From assembly GCA_017940705.1 (NCBI GenBank), contig JAGAYB010000160.1, positions 1 through 7,880 on the forward strand: a stretch of 7,880 nucleotides of DNA, in the 5' to 3' direction. A program made the translations under genes and the position numbers. The notes under the pieces were generated by a model. That model was not told the DNA's origin. It searched no databases and saw nothing but the letters and a program-made list of their open reading frames with translations. This document shows, piece by piece, positions 1-6,204 of this stretch (position 1 is the stretch's first letter; the number at the start of each line of letters is the position of its first letter). Source of the stretch: Selenomonas sp. Lineage in GTDB: Bacteria > Bacillota_C > Negativicutes > Selenomonadales > Selenomonadaceae.

Positions 1-707
1 CCCACGCGCACGCCTAAGCCCTTGGCCATTTCATCCCCCAGCTGCAGGATATTTAAATGACGGGCGGCCGCCATGGTCAAAAGCATACACACAGCCGTAT
101 AGGGCCAGAGCATTTCCACCTGCGGCCAGCTCCGGGCAGACAGTCCACCGACCATCCACATCAAAGCGCTGTGTACCCTGTCACTGTAAAAAATCAGCAA
201 AGCCGATATGCCGGCGCTCAAAAAGGCTGACACCGCCACCCCGGCTAAAATGATACGGATAGGACGGATGCCGTTTTTCCATGCCAGAACGTATATGAGC
301 AGCGCCGCCCCCATAGCCCCAGCAAACGCAGCCGGGGTAACAAGATACGCATAACCGGGCAGCGCCAGCATGACAAGAATCCCCAGCAGTCCTGCCCCGG
401 AAGAAATGCCAATAATATGCGGGTCGGCCAGCGGATTTTTCATCACGGCCTGCAAAATGGCGCCTGCTAAAGCCAGATTCACGCCAACCAGAGCGGCTAC
501 CAGCGTCCGGGGCAGCCGTATATTATAGACAATCTGTCCCTGCGGACTGCTGCCCGTCCCGTCCAGCAGGGTAAAGATTGCCTGTACGGGAATATCCACC
601 GAGCCTTTCACAATACTTATTACTATCCCCAGACAGGCAAAAACGACCAACGCTGCCATCATCAGCGTCCGCCGTTTACTGCCTGCAGAAAATTCTGCTG
701 TCTTCAT
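1..707 (-). CDS. BtuC/FecCD-family ABC importer permease (3' end cut by window edge)
   Basis: This is the inner-membrane permease of a binding-protein-dependent importer of the vitamin B12/heme/iron-siderophore class. The frame is open from the ATG at 707 to the left edge, giving 235 residues of a family that is usually 320-350 long, so about a third is missing. After a basic N-terminus there is a first membrane helix (about residues 15-34). The family-defining block follows at residues 64-107 (RLPRTLVAALVG, then NPLADPHIIGISSGAGL). Further hydrophobic segments lie at about 108-142, 150-175 and 197-215. The last visible stretch (LQLGDEMAKGLGV, 221-233) matches the cytoplasmic coupling region that contacts the ATPase. 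The AAAGGA ribosome site overlaps the stop codon of the upstream binding-protein gene, so the two are one transcriptional unit. Cobalamin or a corrinoid is the likely substrate given the cobalamin genes beside it, but heme or a siderophore cannot be excluded from this sequence. Confidence 0.93.
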   Translation of the reverse strand, partial: MKTAEFSAGSKRRTLMMAALVVFACLGIVISIVKGSVDIPVQAIFTLLDGTGSSPQGQIVYNIRLPRTLVAALVGVNLALAGAILQAVMKNPLADPHIIGISSGAGLLGILVMLALPGYAYLVTPAAFAGAMGAALLIYVLAWKNGIRPIRIILAGVAVSAFLSAGISALLIFYSDRVHSALMWMVGGLSARSWPQVEMLWPYTAVCMLLTMAAARHLNILQLGDEMAKGLGVRV

Positions 708-722
708 ATTTAATATAATCCT

Positions 723-1667
723 TTACTTCAGGTCAGGGTAAACACATTCAGCCATGGTTTTCACCGCCTCAGGATAATGAATCCCAGGACTTAGCAGAAA
801 CAGTTCCTGCGGCAGGTAATAAACTTTTTTCTCACGCACCGCCGGAATACTCTGCCATGCCGGACTCTGCATCGTCTCTTCCATGCTGGCTTTTATAGCC
901 GAAAGTTTGCCCATGCTGGTGACAAAGATGATTTCCGGGTTCTGCTCCACCAAGGTTTCCATACTGTAAGGGGCGGCATCAGGATTCTTTTCCAATGGTT
1001 TCGTGCCGCTGGCTACATTTTCCCAGCCCAGCATTGCAGCCACTGAACCGGCAATACTGCCCTCCAGCTGAACTGTCAGTCCCTGACTGGTGCTATGAAT
1101 GATGGACACCCGGCGTTTATCCTGGGGAATTTGCGCCTTTACAGCGGCAATTTTCTCCTCCATATTCTTGATGAGCTGCTCGCCCTTTTCCTTATCGCCT
1201 GTCACCATCGCCAGAGTGCTTACTTCCCTTTTCACATCTTCGTAGCTTTTCATGTCCAGCACCAGTGTTTTTATGCCATTGGCCTCCAAGGTATTGACAA
1301 GTTTTTCATTCATGCCTTTGTTGATAATCACCAAGTCCGGCTGGCAGGCAATAATCTTTTCTGTATCAATCTGGTACACCTTGCCGACACTGGGGAGTTC
1401 CTTGGCAAAATCCGGCATTCTGGTCTTGGAATCAGGACGCCCAACTACGAGTTCGGCACCGCCCACAGCCTCCAGCGGTTCCAGAAAAGATGCCGACGTC
1501 ACCACAATTCTGGCAGGCTTTTTCGTCAGCTCCACCTGCCGGCCCATGTCATCGGTGATGACCGCATAATTAGCATTTTCGGCAGGCTTAGCCGTATCTT
1601 TACCGCAGCCAGCCAAAAGCAGCCCCAGCACCATAACGGCCAACAGTATCTTAACATAGCCCTTCAT
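723..1667 (-). CDS. BtuF/FepB-like ABC importer substrate-binding lipoprotein
   Basis: This is a periplasmic-binding-protein type 2 lipoprotein that would capture cobalamin, another tetrapyrrole or a metal complex and deliver it to the downstream permease. I chose the ATG at 1667 (314 aa) over the one at 1694 because AGGGGA sits 7 nt upstream of it, and because MKGYVKILLAVMVLGLLLAGC is then a clean lipoprotein signal with lipobox LAGC and lipidated Cys21. The mature part opens with the family signature DDMGRQVELTKKPARIV (39-55). It continues with the first lobe, the long linking helix (about 141-176), and a second lobe ending in LLSPGIHYPEAV (291-302). About 290 mature residues is normal for the family. 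The frame begins directly after the cbiL stop codon, so translation is probably coupled to cbiL. Specificity for B12 is inferred from context only. An iron-siderophore or heme binder would look the same at this level. Confidence 0.92.
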   Translation of the reverse strand: MKGYVKILLAVMVLGLLLAGCGKDTAKPAENANYAVITDDMGRQVELTKKPARIVVTSASFLEPLEAVGGAELVVGRPDSKTRMPDFAKELPSVGKVYQIDTEKIIACQPDLVIINKGMNEKLVNTLEANGIKTLVLDMKSYEDVKREVSTLAMVTGDKEKGEQLIKNMEEKIAAVKAQIPQDKRRVSIIHSTSQGLTVQLEGSIAGSVAAMLGWENVASGTKPLEKNPDAAPYSMETLVEQNPEIIFVTSMGKLSAIKASMEETMQSPAWQSIPAVREKKVYYLPQELFLLSPGIHYPEAVKTMAECVYPDLK

Positions 1668-1674
1668 ATCATCG

Positions 1675-1680
1675 TCCCCT
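1675..1680 (-). promoter_or_regulatory. Ribosome binding site deciding the binding-protein start
   Basis: AGGGGA on the minus strand, 7 nt before the ATG at 1667. The alternative ATG at 1694 directly abuts the cbiL stop (TAAATG) and has only a weak GGA upstream. It would also add nine residues, two of them basic and three acidic, in front of the lipoprotein signal. This supports the shorter start. Confidence 0.7.
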
Positions 1681-1694
1681 ATCTTTTGGAGCAT

Positions 1695-2396
1695 TTAATT
1701 TTTCCGGGTCAGAATCGTAGACAGATAGTTCAGCTTATCCTTTTTATGCGCTACCACATCATAGATGATTTTTTCATCGTCAAGGCCTGCCCGGCTCACC
1801 AACACCGCCTGTTCAGCCATGTTGTTTTCAGCCAGCAGATCAGCCATATCCTCAAAGTTTTTATAGACTTTCATGAGCACAACATTGTCGGCGGCCTGCA
1901 TGGCATTTTCCACCTTTTCGGGGCTGGCCGTAGCCGGGATAACCGTGAGAACATCGTCCCCTTCCACAATTGGATAACCCAGCTGGCTGCCAATGGCCAC
2001 AAATGCCGGAATTCCGGGGATGGTCTTAATCTCTACATCCTCATTCTCCAGCAGGCGGTATATATAGATATAGGTGCTGTAAAACATGGGGTCACCGATG
2101 GTCAGGAAAGCCACATTTTTGCCGGCCTGCAGCAGAGCGAGGATTTCCTGCTTATTAGCCTCCCATGCGTCTGTGCTGTTTTCCGCAAACCCCTTCACCA
2201 TAGGGAATACCTGATAGACAATCTCCACGTCCTTTTTCAGATAAGGTCTGGCTACGGTCAGCGCCACACTGCCGTCCTTTTTTTCCGTCTTCGGTGCAAT
2301 CAGCACATCTACGTTTTCAATCGCTTTAATGGCCTTCACCGTCAGTAGTTCCGGGTCACCGGGTCCCACACCAATACCATAAAAGATTCCACTCAT
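1695..2396 (-). CDS. cbiL: Cobalt-factor II / precorrin-2 C20-methyltransferase
   Basis: This is a cytoplasmic SAM-dependent methyltransferase that adds the C20 methyl group to the cobalt-factor II (or precorrin-2) macrocycle in corrin ring synthesis. At 233 aa it has the normal length of CbiL/CobI. The N-terminal GIGVGPGDPELLT (7-19) is the glycine-rich motif of tetrapyrrole methyltransferases. LTIGDPMFYSTYIYIY (98-113) is the signature that separates the C20 enzymes from the other Cbi methyltransferases, and IPGIPAFVAIGSQLGYPI (126-143) is the third conserved block. GGAGG lies 10 nt before the ATG. I call it CbiL rather than CobI because a CbiK-type early cobalt chelatase lies immediately upstream, which points to the anaerobic, cobalt-early route. 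The gene is first in a cbiL-binding protein-permease unit with its own promoter at 2433-2461. Confidence 0.95.
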   Translation of the reverse strand: MSGIFYGIGVGPGDPELLTVKAIKAIENVDVLIAPKTEKKDGSVALTVARPYLKKDVEIVYQVFPMVKGFAENSTDAWEANKQEILALLQAGKNVAFLTIGDPMFYSTYIYIYRLLENEDVEIKTIPGIPAFVAIGSQLGYPIVEGDDVLTVIPATASPEKVENAMQAADNVVLMKVYKNFEDMADLLAENNMAEQAVLVSRAGLDDEKIIYDVVAHKKDKLNYLSTILTRKN

Positions 2397-2432
2397 GAAT
2401 CAAAAACCTCCATAATAACAATATCCTAGCCT

Positions 2433-2461
2433 ATCATACTATGATGCCCTGACCCTGTCAA
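2433..2461 (-). promoter_or_regulatory. Sigma-70 promoter for the cbiL-importer unit
   Basis: On the minus strand, a perfect -35 TTGACA (2461-2456) is followed by a 17-nt spacer and a -10 TATGAT (2438-2433). This predicts a transcription start near 2426 and a roughly 30-nt leader ahead of cbiL. A perfect 6-1-6 inverted repeat (ATCATA-G-TATGAT, 2445-2433) covers the -10 element. There is no room for a second cobalamin riboswitch after this start, so transcripts from here would escape the riboswitch upstream of cbiK. Confidence 0.7.
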
Positions 2462-2471
2462 ATACACGCTA

Positions 2472-2509
2472 AGCCGCCCACCCCTTTCTGACCGATAGGG
2501 CAAGCGGCT
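2472..2509 (-). terminator. GC-rich imperfect stem-loop after cbiK, possible weak terminator
   Basis: Arms 2504-2509 and 2472-2477 (AGCCGC/GCGGCT on the minus strand) can pair. A CCC/GGG inner helix may extend them. There is no convincing U-run after the stem (TTAGCGTGTATTT), so intrinsic termination would be inefficient. It could instead be a 3'-end stabilising or processing stem. A second, shorter inverted repeat (ATTTCA...TGAAAT, 2527-2549) lies right after the cbiK stop. Confidence 0.3.
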
Positions 2510-2550
2510 GTAGCTATGTCAGTGTCATTTCAAATGAATATGGTGAAATC

Positions 2551-3543
2551 TTATTTTTCCAGAGCCGTCCAGGCATCTTCAGCCCGTTTTACGTAGAGGT
2601 CACGAATGGCCTTGTTTTCCCCGATGCCATGAATATAAGCGTCTACCTTGAAACCAGCCTTTTCCAAAATGGATTTATGGGAATCTTCTTCCTTGCCGGC
2701 CATATCGTTGTTAGCATGGTCGCCAGCTACCATCATCATCGGCATCAGGGTAATGTGTTTAATGCCGTTCTTCTTGAGTTTGGGCAGGACAGTGTCCAGA
2801 TTCGGCCAGCCTTCTACCGTATAAACATATACGTTTTTGTAACCGGCTTCATCAAGTTTTGCCTGAATTACGGAATAGTAAGCATTGGACACCTGCGGCG
2901 TGCCATGAGCCATAATCAGAATGGCATCATCCTTCCCCTGCTTCGGGAACTGGGTTGACAGAGCCTTGATGGTTTCTGCCACATCGTCAGCCTGTTCTTC
3001 CTGCCCCTGCCAATACATCAGCGAAGTGCCTAAAGTCATCTTCTTGAACTGGTCTTTGTAGTTGTGATAAACGCCGATATCATAGTTGTATTCCATGCCG
3101 GGAATTACATCAAGCGTTGCCAGTGCTACGCGGGTGTAGCCTTCTTTTTTCAGCTGTTCCAAAGCCTCTTCCGGTGTCGGATAGGTAATGCCCTCATTCT
3201 TCTTCACGCGGTTAATGATGATATGGGAAGTATAGGCCGTTACTACCTTGGTATTGGGGTGCTTGGCCTGAATGGCTTTTACCGTGGCATCAATGGTCTT
3301 TGCTCTTGTGTCCTTATAGGTCGTACCAAATGTCATAACCACAATGGCATCCTTGTTGGGCAGGTTTGCCATGGCCGGGTTTTCATTTTTCAGTACACCG
3401 ATTTCCGAAGCCTGCTTCAAAGCCTTCGTGGGCGCCTTTACCTCCTGATTGAGCTGGTAAGCTGCTTCTGCCGGAGCGTAGCTTACAGAGAACGCTGCCC
3501 CGCAGGCAATTGCTGCGGCTAAAGTCTTTTGCCATTTCTTCAT
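2551..3543 (-). CDS. cbiK: Secreted CbiK-type sirohydrochlorin cobaltochelatase
   Basis: This is a class II chelatase that inserts Co2+ (possibly Fe2+) into sirohydrochlorin, the entry step of the anaerobic cobalamin pathway. At 330 aa it exceeds the roughly 260-300 aa of cytoplasmic CbiK because of an N-terminal export signal: KK at positions 2-3, a hydrophobic core (8-22), and a signal-peptidase I site at APAEA/AYQ (about Ala27). There is no lipobox. The chelatase body runs from about 64 to 326. It opens with AIVVMTFGTTYKDTR (66-80), the usual CbiK start. Glu151 (IPGMEY), His213 (MAHGTP) and His276 (AGDHANNDMAG) fit by position and spacing the catalytic Glu and the two metal-binding His of Salmonella CbiK. 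AGGAGG lies 8 nt before the ATG. It is the first gene after the B12 riboswitch. The closest known precedent is the periplasmic CbiK of Desulfovibrio vulgaris. The export and the residue roles are predictions from sequence. Confidence 0.94.
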   Translation of the reverse strand: MKKWQKTLAAAIACGAAFSVSYAPAEAAYQLNQEVKAPTKALKQASEIGVLKNENPAMANLPNKDAIVVMTFGTTYKDTRAKTIDATVKAIQAKHPNTKVVTAYTSHIIINRVKKNEGITYPTPEEALEQLKKEGYTRVALATLDVIPGMEYNYDIGVYHNYKDQFKKMTLGTSLMYWQGQEEQADDVAETIKALSTQFPKQGKDDAILIMAHGTPQVSNAYYSVIQAKLDEAGYKNVYVYTVEGWPNLDTVLPKLKKNGIKHITLMPMMMVAGDHANNDMAGKEEDSHKSILEKAGFKVDAYIHGIGENKAIRDLYVKRAEDAWTALEK

Positions 3544-3575
3544 AACTAATGCCTCCTACATTTTCCCATAAGAAA

Positions 3576-3605
3576 ACACCTTTCACGACTGCGCGCAAAA
3601 GGTGT
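3576..3605 (-). terminator. Riboswitch expression-platform terminator before cbiK
   Basis: On the minus strand, ACACCTTT (3605-3598) pairs perfectly with AAAGGTGT (3583-3576) around a 14-nt loop, followed by TTTCTTA. It lies after the aptamer and about 20 nt before the cbiK ribosome site, which stays outside the stem. This fits B12-dependent transcription termination better than ribosome-site masking. The U-run is short and interrupted, so strength is uncertain. Confidence 0.65.
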
Positions 3606-3661
3606 CAATTTCATCATAAAGAAGCCTGACGAAAAATCCCCTCCCCATCGCTCGCAGGTTC

Positions 3662-3681
3662 AGCAGCCTCCCTATGGCTGC
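3662..3681 (-). other. Hairpin after the B12 box, candidate P13/L13 of the riboswitch
   Basis: GCAGCC (3681-3676) pairs with GGCTGC (3668-3663) around the 7-nt loop ATAGGGA. It lies 14 nt past the B12 box, where class cobalamin riboswitches carry the hairpin whose loop kisses L5. The GGGA of the loop is complementary to TCCC at 3800-3797, next to the conserved CCGCCACTGT. The kissing contact is inferred from this complementarity and from knowledge of the family. Confidence 0.5.
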
Positions 3682-3694
3682 AACGGTGATTGTC

Positions 3695-3864
3695 AAACAG
3701 GCAGTTCTCCTGGCTTGGTTCATAGCTTGCCTGCGCCTTCCCAGAAATTTCCTTTCCAGTGACTTAACTATGCAGGTTCGCTCCCCTTACAGTGGCGGGA
3801 CCGCGCTGGTCTTTAACCAGCTTCTCTTTTCAGCTGCCGGATGTTCGCCGGCCAGCACCTGTTC
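3695..3864 (-). ncRNA. Cobalamin riboswitch aptamer
   Basis: This is a cis-acting RNA that binds adenosyl- or another cobalamin and controls cbiK. On the minus strand the conserved elements appear in the right order. The 5' P1 strand with AACAGGTGC starts at 3863. A P2/P3-like arm follows, with GCCGG/CCGGC and GCTGGTTAAAGACCAGC. Then come CCGCCACTGTAA (3798-3787), GTCACTGG, TGGGAAGGC, and finally the B12 box AAGCCAGGAGAACTGCCTG (3715-3697). P1 closes by AACAGG (3863-3858) pairing with CCTGTT (3701-3696). About 170 nt is a normal aptamer size. Transcription would start near 3902, so the aptamer begins within the first 40 nt of the mRNA. The downstream hairpin at 3576-3605 is the likely off-switch when B12 is plentiful. 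Confidence 0.96.
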
Positions 3865-3878
3865 CTCTTATGTATTTA

Positions 3879-3911
3879 AATAAAACCTGTGATTAGCTCA
3901 CAGGCTTTATT
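3879..3911 (-). terminator. Intrinsic terminator of the ligase-rex-ABC exporter operon
   Basis: A 14-bp stem (3911-3898 with 3892-3879, one G-U pair) has a GC-rich core CCTGTGA/TCACAGG, the 5-nt loop GCTAA, and A-rich/U-rich flanks giving TTTTATTT at the 3' side. It lies 44 nt after the stop of the permease gene. The A/U symmetry means it could also work on the opposite strand, but no plus-strand gene needs it. Its first arm overlaps the -10 region and start site of the riboswitch promoter. Confidence 0.85.
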
Positions 3912-3937
3912 ATAAACACTTCCATAGATAGTGTCAA
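3909..3937 (-). promoter_or_regulatory. Near-consensus sigma-70 promoter for the riboswitch-cbiK transcript
   Basis: On the minus strand, TTGACA (3937-3932), a 17-nt spacer and TATAAT (3914-3909) match the sigma-70 consensus exactly. Transcription should start near 3902. The -35 begins only 18 nt beyond the stop codon of the permease gene. A strong constitutive promoter suits a gene whose control is exerted downstream by an RNA switch. Confidence 0.88.
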
Positions 3938-3954
3938 TGTATAGATAATTTCAA

Positions 3955-4698
3955 TTACTTTACCAATTTTATAAAAGCCCGGCGGCTTAAAACAAAGCCG
4001 GCTAAAGCATACGCCGCCAGCACCAGCAGGGAAATACCGTCAAAGCCTGTCCCTCTGCCCAGGCTGCGCAGCAGCATGCTGGTATGCGTAAGCGGCAGCA
4101 CCTCTATGACTACGCGAATGGCTGACGGCAAAGCCTGCGTCGCAAAAAATGTGCCGCAAAGAAAGGACATCGGCAGCAGAATGTAGGTATTCACCTGACT
4201 CATTTCCTCGTATGTGCTTATCTTCATCGCGGCAAAAAAACCCACCTCGGCAAAGATAACAGCATTTAAAACCAGCACCAATACCATCAATGCTGACAAA
4301 TGCAAATTAGCACCAAAAGCATAAGCCAGCACCAGAATTATAAGGCTGGACAGCATACTGCGCAGCACCGCCGCCAGCACCTTGCCCAGCACATAGGCCG
4401 CCGGCCTGATGGGCGCTAATATGTACTCCTCCAGACTCTTATGATATATGCGTTCCGCATGAACAGGGGTAATGCTGTTAAAGCTGATATTCATGGAATT
4501 CAAGGCCAGAATTCCCGGCACGAGAAAATCAAGATAACTGCCGCTGCCCACGTTGATACTGCGCCCCAGTCCCCAGCCAAAGGCCACCAGATAGAGCATC
4601 GGCGCCACCATGCGAGCCAGAATAAACTTTGTCAGCCGTCGTTTCAGAACCACCCAGTCACGCCAAAACACCGTCCATGTGTCATATAACATTTCCAT
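3955..4698 (-). CDS. ABC-2 type exporter permease
   Basis: This is the inner-membrane subunit of an ABC exporter, partner of the ATPase encoded just upstream (TGA-CC-ATG, 2-nt gap). At 247 aa it has the usual size of the NodJ/DrrB-type ABC-2 permeases. About six hydrophobic segments are visible: about 26-45, 57-75, 105-128, 135-158, 172-190 and 222-238. Hallmarks are an amphipathic N-terminus, the cytoplasmic stretch HKSLEEYILAPIRPAAYVLGK (86-106), and the family signature LLPMSFLCGTFFATQALP (174-191). GGAAGGAA precedes the ATG by 7 nt. Substrate cannot be read from sequence. NodIJ/Drr-like pairs export small molecules, drugs or glycans. Location behind an envelope-glycan gene hints at a cell-surface role, but that is weak. 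It is the last gene before the terminator. Confidence 0.92.
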   Translation of the reverse strand: MEMLYDTWTVFWRDWVVLKRRLTKFILARMVAPMLYLVAFGWGLGRSINVGSGSYLDFLVPGILALNSMNISFNSITPVHAERIYHKSLEEYILAPIRPAAYVLGKVLAAVLRSMLSSLIILVLAYAFGANLHLSALMVLVLVLNAVIFAEVGFFAAMKISTYEEMSQVNTYILLPMSFLCGTFFATQALPSAIRVVIEVLPLTHTSMLLRSLGRGTGFDGISLLVLAAYALAGFVLSRRAFIKLVK

Positions 4699-4700
4699 GG

Positions 4701-5573
4701 TCAGATTCCTTCCTTATGCCCTGTAAGCTCGATGAACACGTCTTCCAAATTCGTCGGACGGATGAGGATGCCGCCTGCTGCTTCAAGATTCCCGGCAAAG
4801 GCTGCGGCTTCCTGCCTGACGGTAAAGAAACGATAGCTGCGGCTCTCTTCGCCATCCCATTCCACGGTGAACTTTCCCAGCTGTTCCTTGAAATTATCGG
4901 GAGTGTCCAAGGCCACCAGCCTGCCCTTATTGAGAATTGCCACCTGCTGGCACAGGCTTTCGGCCTCCTCAATATAATGGGTGGTCAAAAAAACCGTGAC
5001 CCCTTCACGGGAAAGGCCCCTGATTAAATCCCAAATCCTGCGCCGCACCTGAGGGTCAAGGGCTACTGTCGGCTCATCCATAAAGAGTATCCGCGGCTTA
5101 TGCATGAGTGCCCGGGCAATGAGCAGCCGCCGTTTCATGCCGCCGGACAGCCGCCGGACATTTTCATTTATCACATCGCTTAGTTCCACATATTCCAGCA
5201 GTTGGGCAATGCGCTGACGGCGTTCTGTCTCCGGCATGTGATGAAGCCGCCCATGCAGCTCCATGTTCTCCCCGACGGTTAAATCCTGGTCAAAATTGAC
5301 ATGCTGGGGTACCACGCCTATCAGGCTTTTTACCTGCTGCCCCTGACCGGCTATGTCCTGCCCGTCATAGGCTATACTGCCAGAGGTCGGCTTTAGCTGC
5401 ATGGTGAGCATACGGATGGTTGTGGTCTTGCCTGCTCCATTGGGCCCCAAAAGACCAAATATTTGACCGGAAGGGACTGTCAATGACAGTCCCTCCACGG
5501 CCAGCTTTTCACTTTTAGTTCCCTGACTGGTCTGATACGGGAAACTTTTCGTTAGCTTATCTATTACAATCAT
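4701..5573 (-). CDS. ABC exporter ATP-binding protein (DrrA/NodI/CcmA type)
   Basis: This is the ATPase subunit that powers the ABC-2 permease encoded directly downstream. All nucleotide-binding motifs are intact: Walker A GPNGAGKT (43-50), Q-loop Gln90 in GVVPQH, signature RLSGGM (141-146), Walker B ILFMDE (162-167) and switch His199 (LTTHYIEEAE). The C-terminal portion after about 230 ends with the NLEDVFIELTG block (275-285) typical of DrrA-type exporter ATPases. At 290 aa it has a normal length. The start at 5573 lies 1 nt after the rex stop (TGA-T-ATG) and has no clear Shine-Dalgarno sequence. Translation therefore probably depends on ribosomes finishing rex. Assignment to an exporter, rather than the B12 importer, rests on this C-terminal type and on the ABC-2 partner. 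Confidence 0.94.
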   Translation of the reverse strand: MIVIDKLTKSFPYQTSQGTKSEKLAVEGLSLTVPSGQIFGLLGPNGAGKTTTIRMLTMQLKPTSGSIAYDGQDIAGQGQQVKSLIGVVPQHVNFDQDLTVGENMELHGRLHHMPETERRQRIAQLLEYVELSDVINENVRRLSGGMKRRLLIARALMHKPRILFMDEPTVALDPQVRRRIWDLIRGLSREGVTVFLTTHYIEEAESLCQQVAILNKGRLVALDTPDNFKEQLGKFTVEWDGEESRSYRFFTVRQEAAAFAGNLEAAGGILIRPTNLEDVFIELTGHKEGI

Positions 5574-5574
5574 A

Positions 5575-6204
5575 TCATTTATGGCTTATGTGATAGGACA
5601 GGCTGCTAAGTCCCACCGACAAATCTTCATTTACAATATGCATCCCTGCCGGAACTTCCATTTTAATCGGCGCAAAATTCCAAATGCCCTTGACCCCTGC
5701 CGCCACCAGCTTATCGGCCACGCCTTGGGCAAAGGCCGCCGGAACAGCGATAATGCCGATGTGAATATTACGTTCCTTCACAATCTGCGCCAGGCTTGCC
5801 GTATCCTCCACCTTAACATGATTTACCGTGGTACCGATAACCGCCGGGTCATCGTCGAAAAGCGCCACGAGGTTAAAGCCGAGGCTGACGAAATTATGAA
5901 AATTGGCCAGTGCAGCCCCTAGGTGACCAATCCCCACAATGGCGAGGTTCCAATGATTGTTAAGACCTAAAATCTCTCCCACATTGCGTTTCAGCTCATT
6001 GACATAGTAGCCTACACCCTTCTTGCCAAACTGCCCGAAAGAAGCAAGGTCCTTGCGAATCTGTTCCGGGGTTATGCCTAAACGGCGTCCCAGTTCATCG
6101 GAGGATATGATATCAATGCCCTCGTCCTGAGCCAGCCGCAAAGTGCGGAAATACAGGGGCAGGCGGTCAATGGTCGCTTTTGATATGGTCGTCGGACTTT
6201 TCAT
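5575..6204 (-). CDS. rex: Redox-sensing transcriptional repressor Rex
   Basis: This is a cytoplasmic repressor that senses the NADH/NAD+ ratio. It releases its operators when NADH is high, thereby controlling fermentation and anaerobic energy genes in Firmicutes. The 209-aa length is standard. The N-terminal winged-helix domain (about 1-80) contains LGRRLGITPEQIRKDLASFG (39-58), leading into QFGKKGVGYYV, a strongly conserved Rex stretch. The Rossmann domain follows with GIGHLG (GxGxxG, 91-96) and the acidic ALFDDDP (114-120). A C-terminal swapped helix is expected at about 192-205. I chose the ATG at 6204, preceded by GGGGAGGAG. A longer in-frame start at 6444 would add 80 residues of Arg/Lys-rich sequence that is just the ligase gene read in another frame. 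The first 38 nt overlap the end of the ligase gene. I saw no convincing Rex operator in the window. Confidence 0.95.
   Translation of the reverse strand: MKSPTTISKATIDRLPLYFRTLRLAQDEGIDIISSDELGRRLGITPEQIRKDLASFGQFGKKGVGYYVNELKRNVGEILGLNNHWNLAIVGIGHLGAALANFHNFVSLGFNLVALFDDDPAVIGTTVNHVKVEDTASLAQIVKERNIHIGIIAVPAAFAQGVADKLVAAGVKGIWNFAPIKMEVPAGMHIVNEDLSVGLSSLSYHISHK

Noticed and set aside
1095..2348. A 417-codon plus-strand open frame opposite the binding protein and cbiL.
   Set aside because: His/Gln-rich composition typical of antisense shadow frames, no family motif, and it spans two well-supported minus-strand genes.
3649..3654. Short palindromic CG-rich stretches in the leader, and TGCGCGCA in the terminator loop, as separate operators.
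   Set aside because: Too short, and better explained by RNA pairing within the riboswitch expression platform.
3674..3883. A 69-codon plus-strand open frame in the gap before cbiK.
   Set aside because: It lies entirely over the conserved riboswitch aptamer, with no ribosome site and no recognisable protein features.
3888..3902. TGTGA-N5-TCACA palindrome, reminiscent of Rex (TTGTGA-N6-TCACAA) or CRP sites.
   Set aside because: The spacer is 5 rather than 6, which breaks the half-site phasing, and the palindrome is fully explained as the core of the terminator stem. Its overlap with the promoter keeps a small chance of a dual role.
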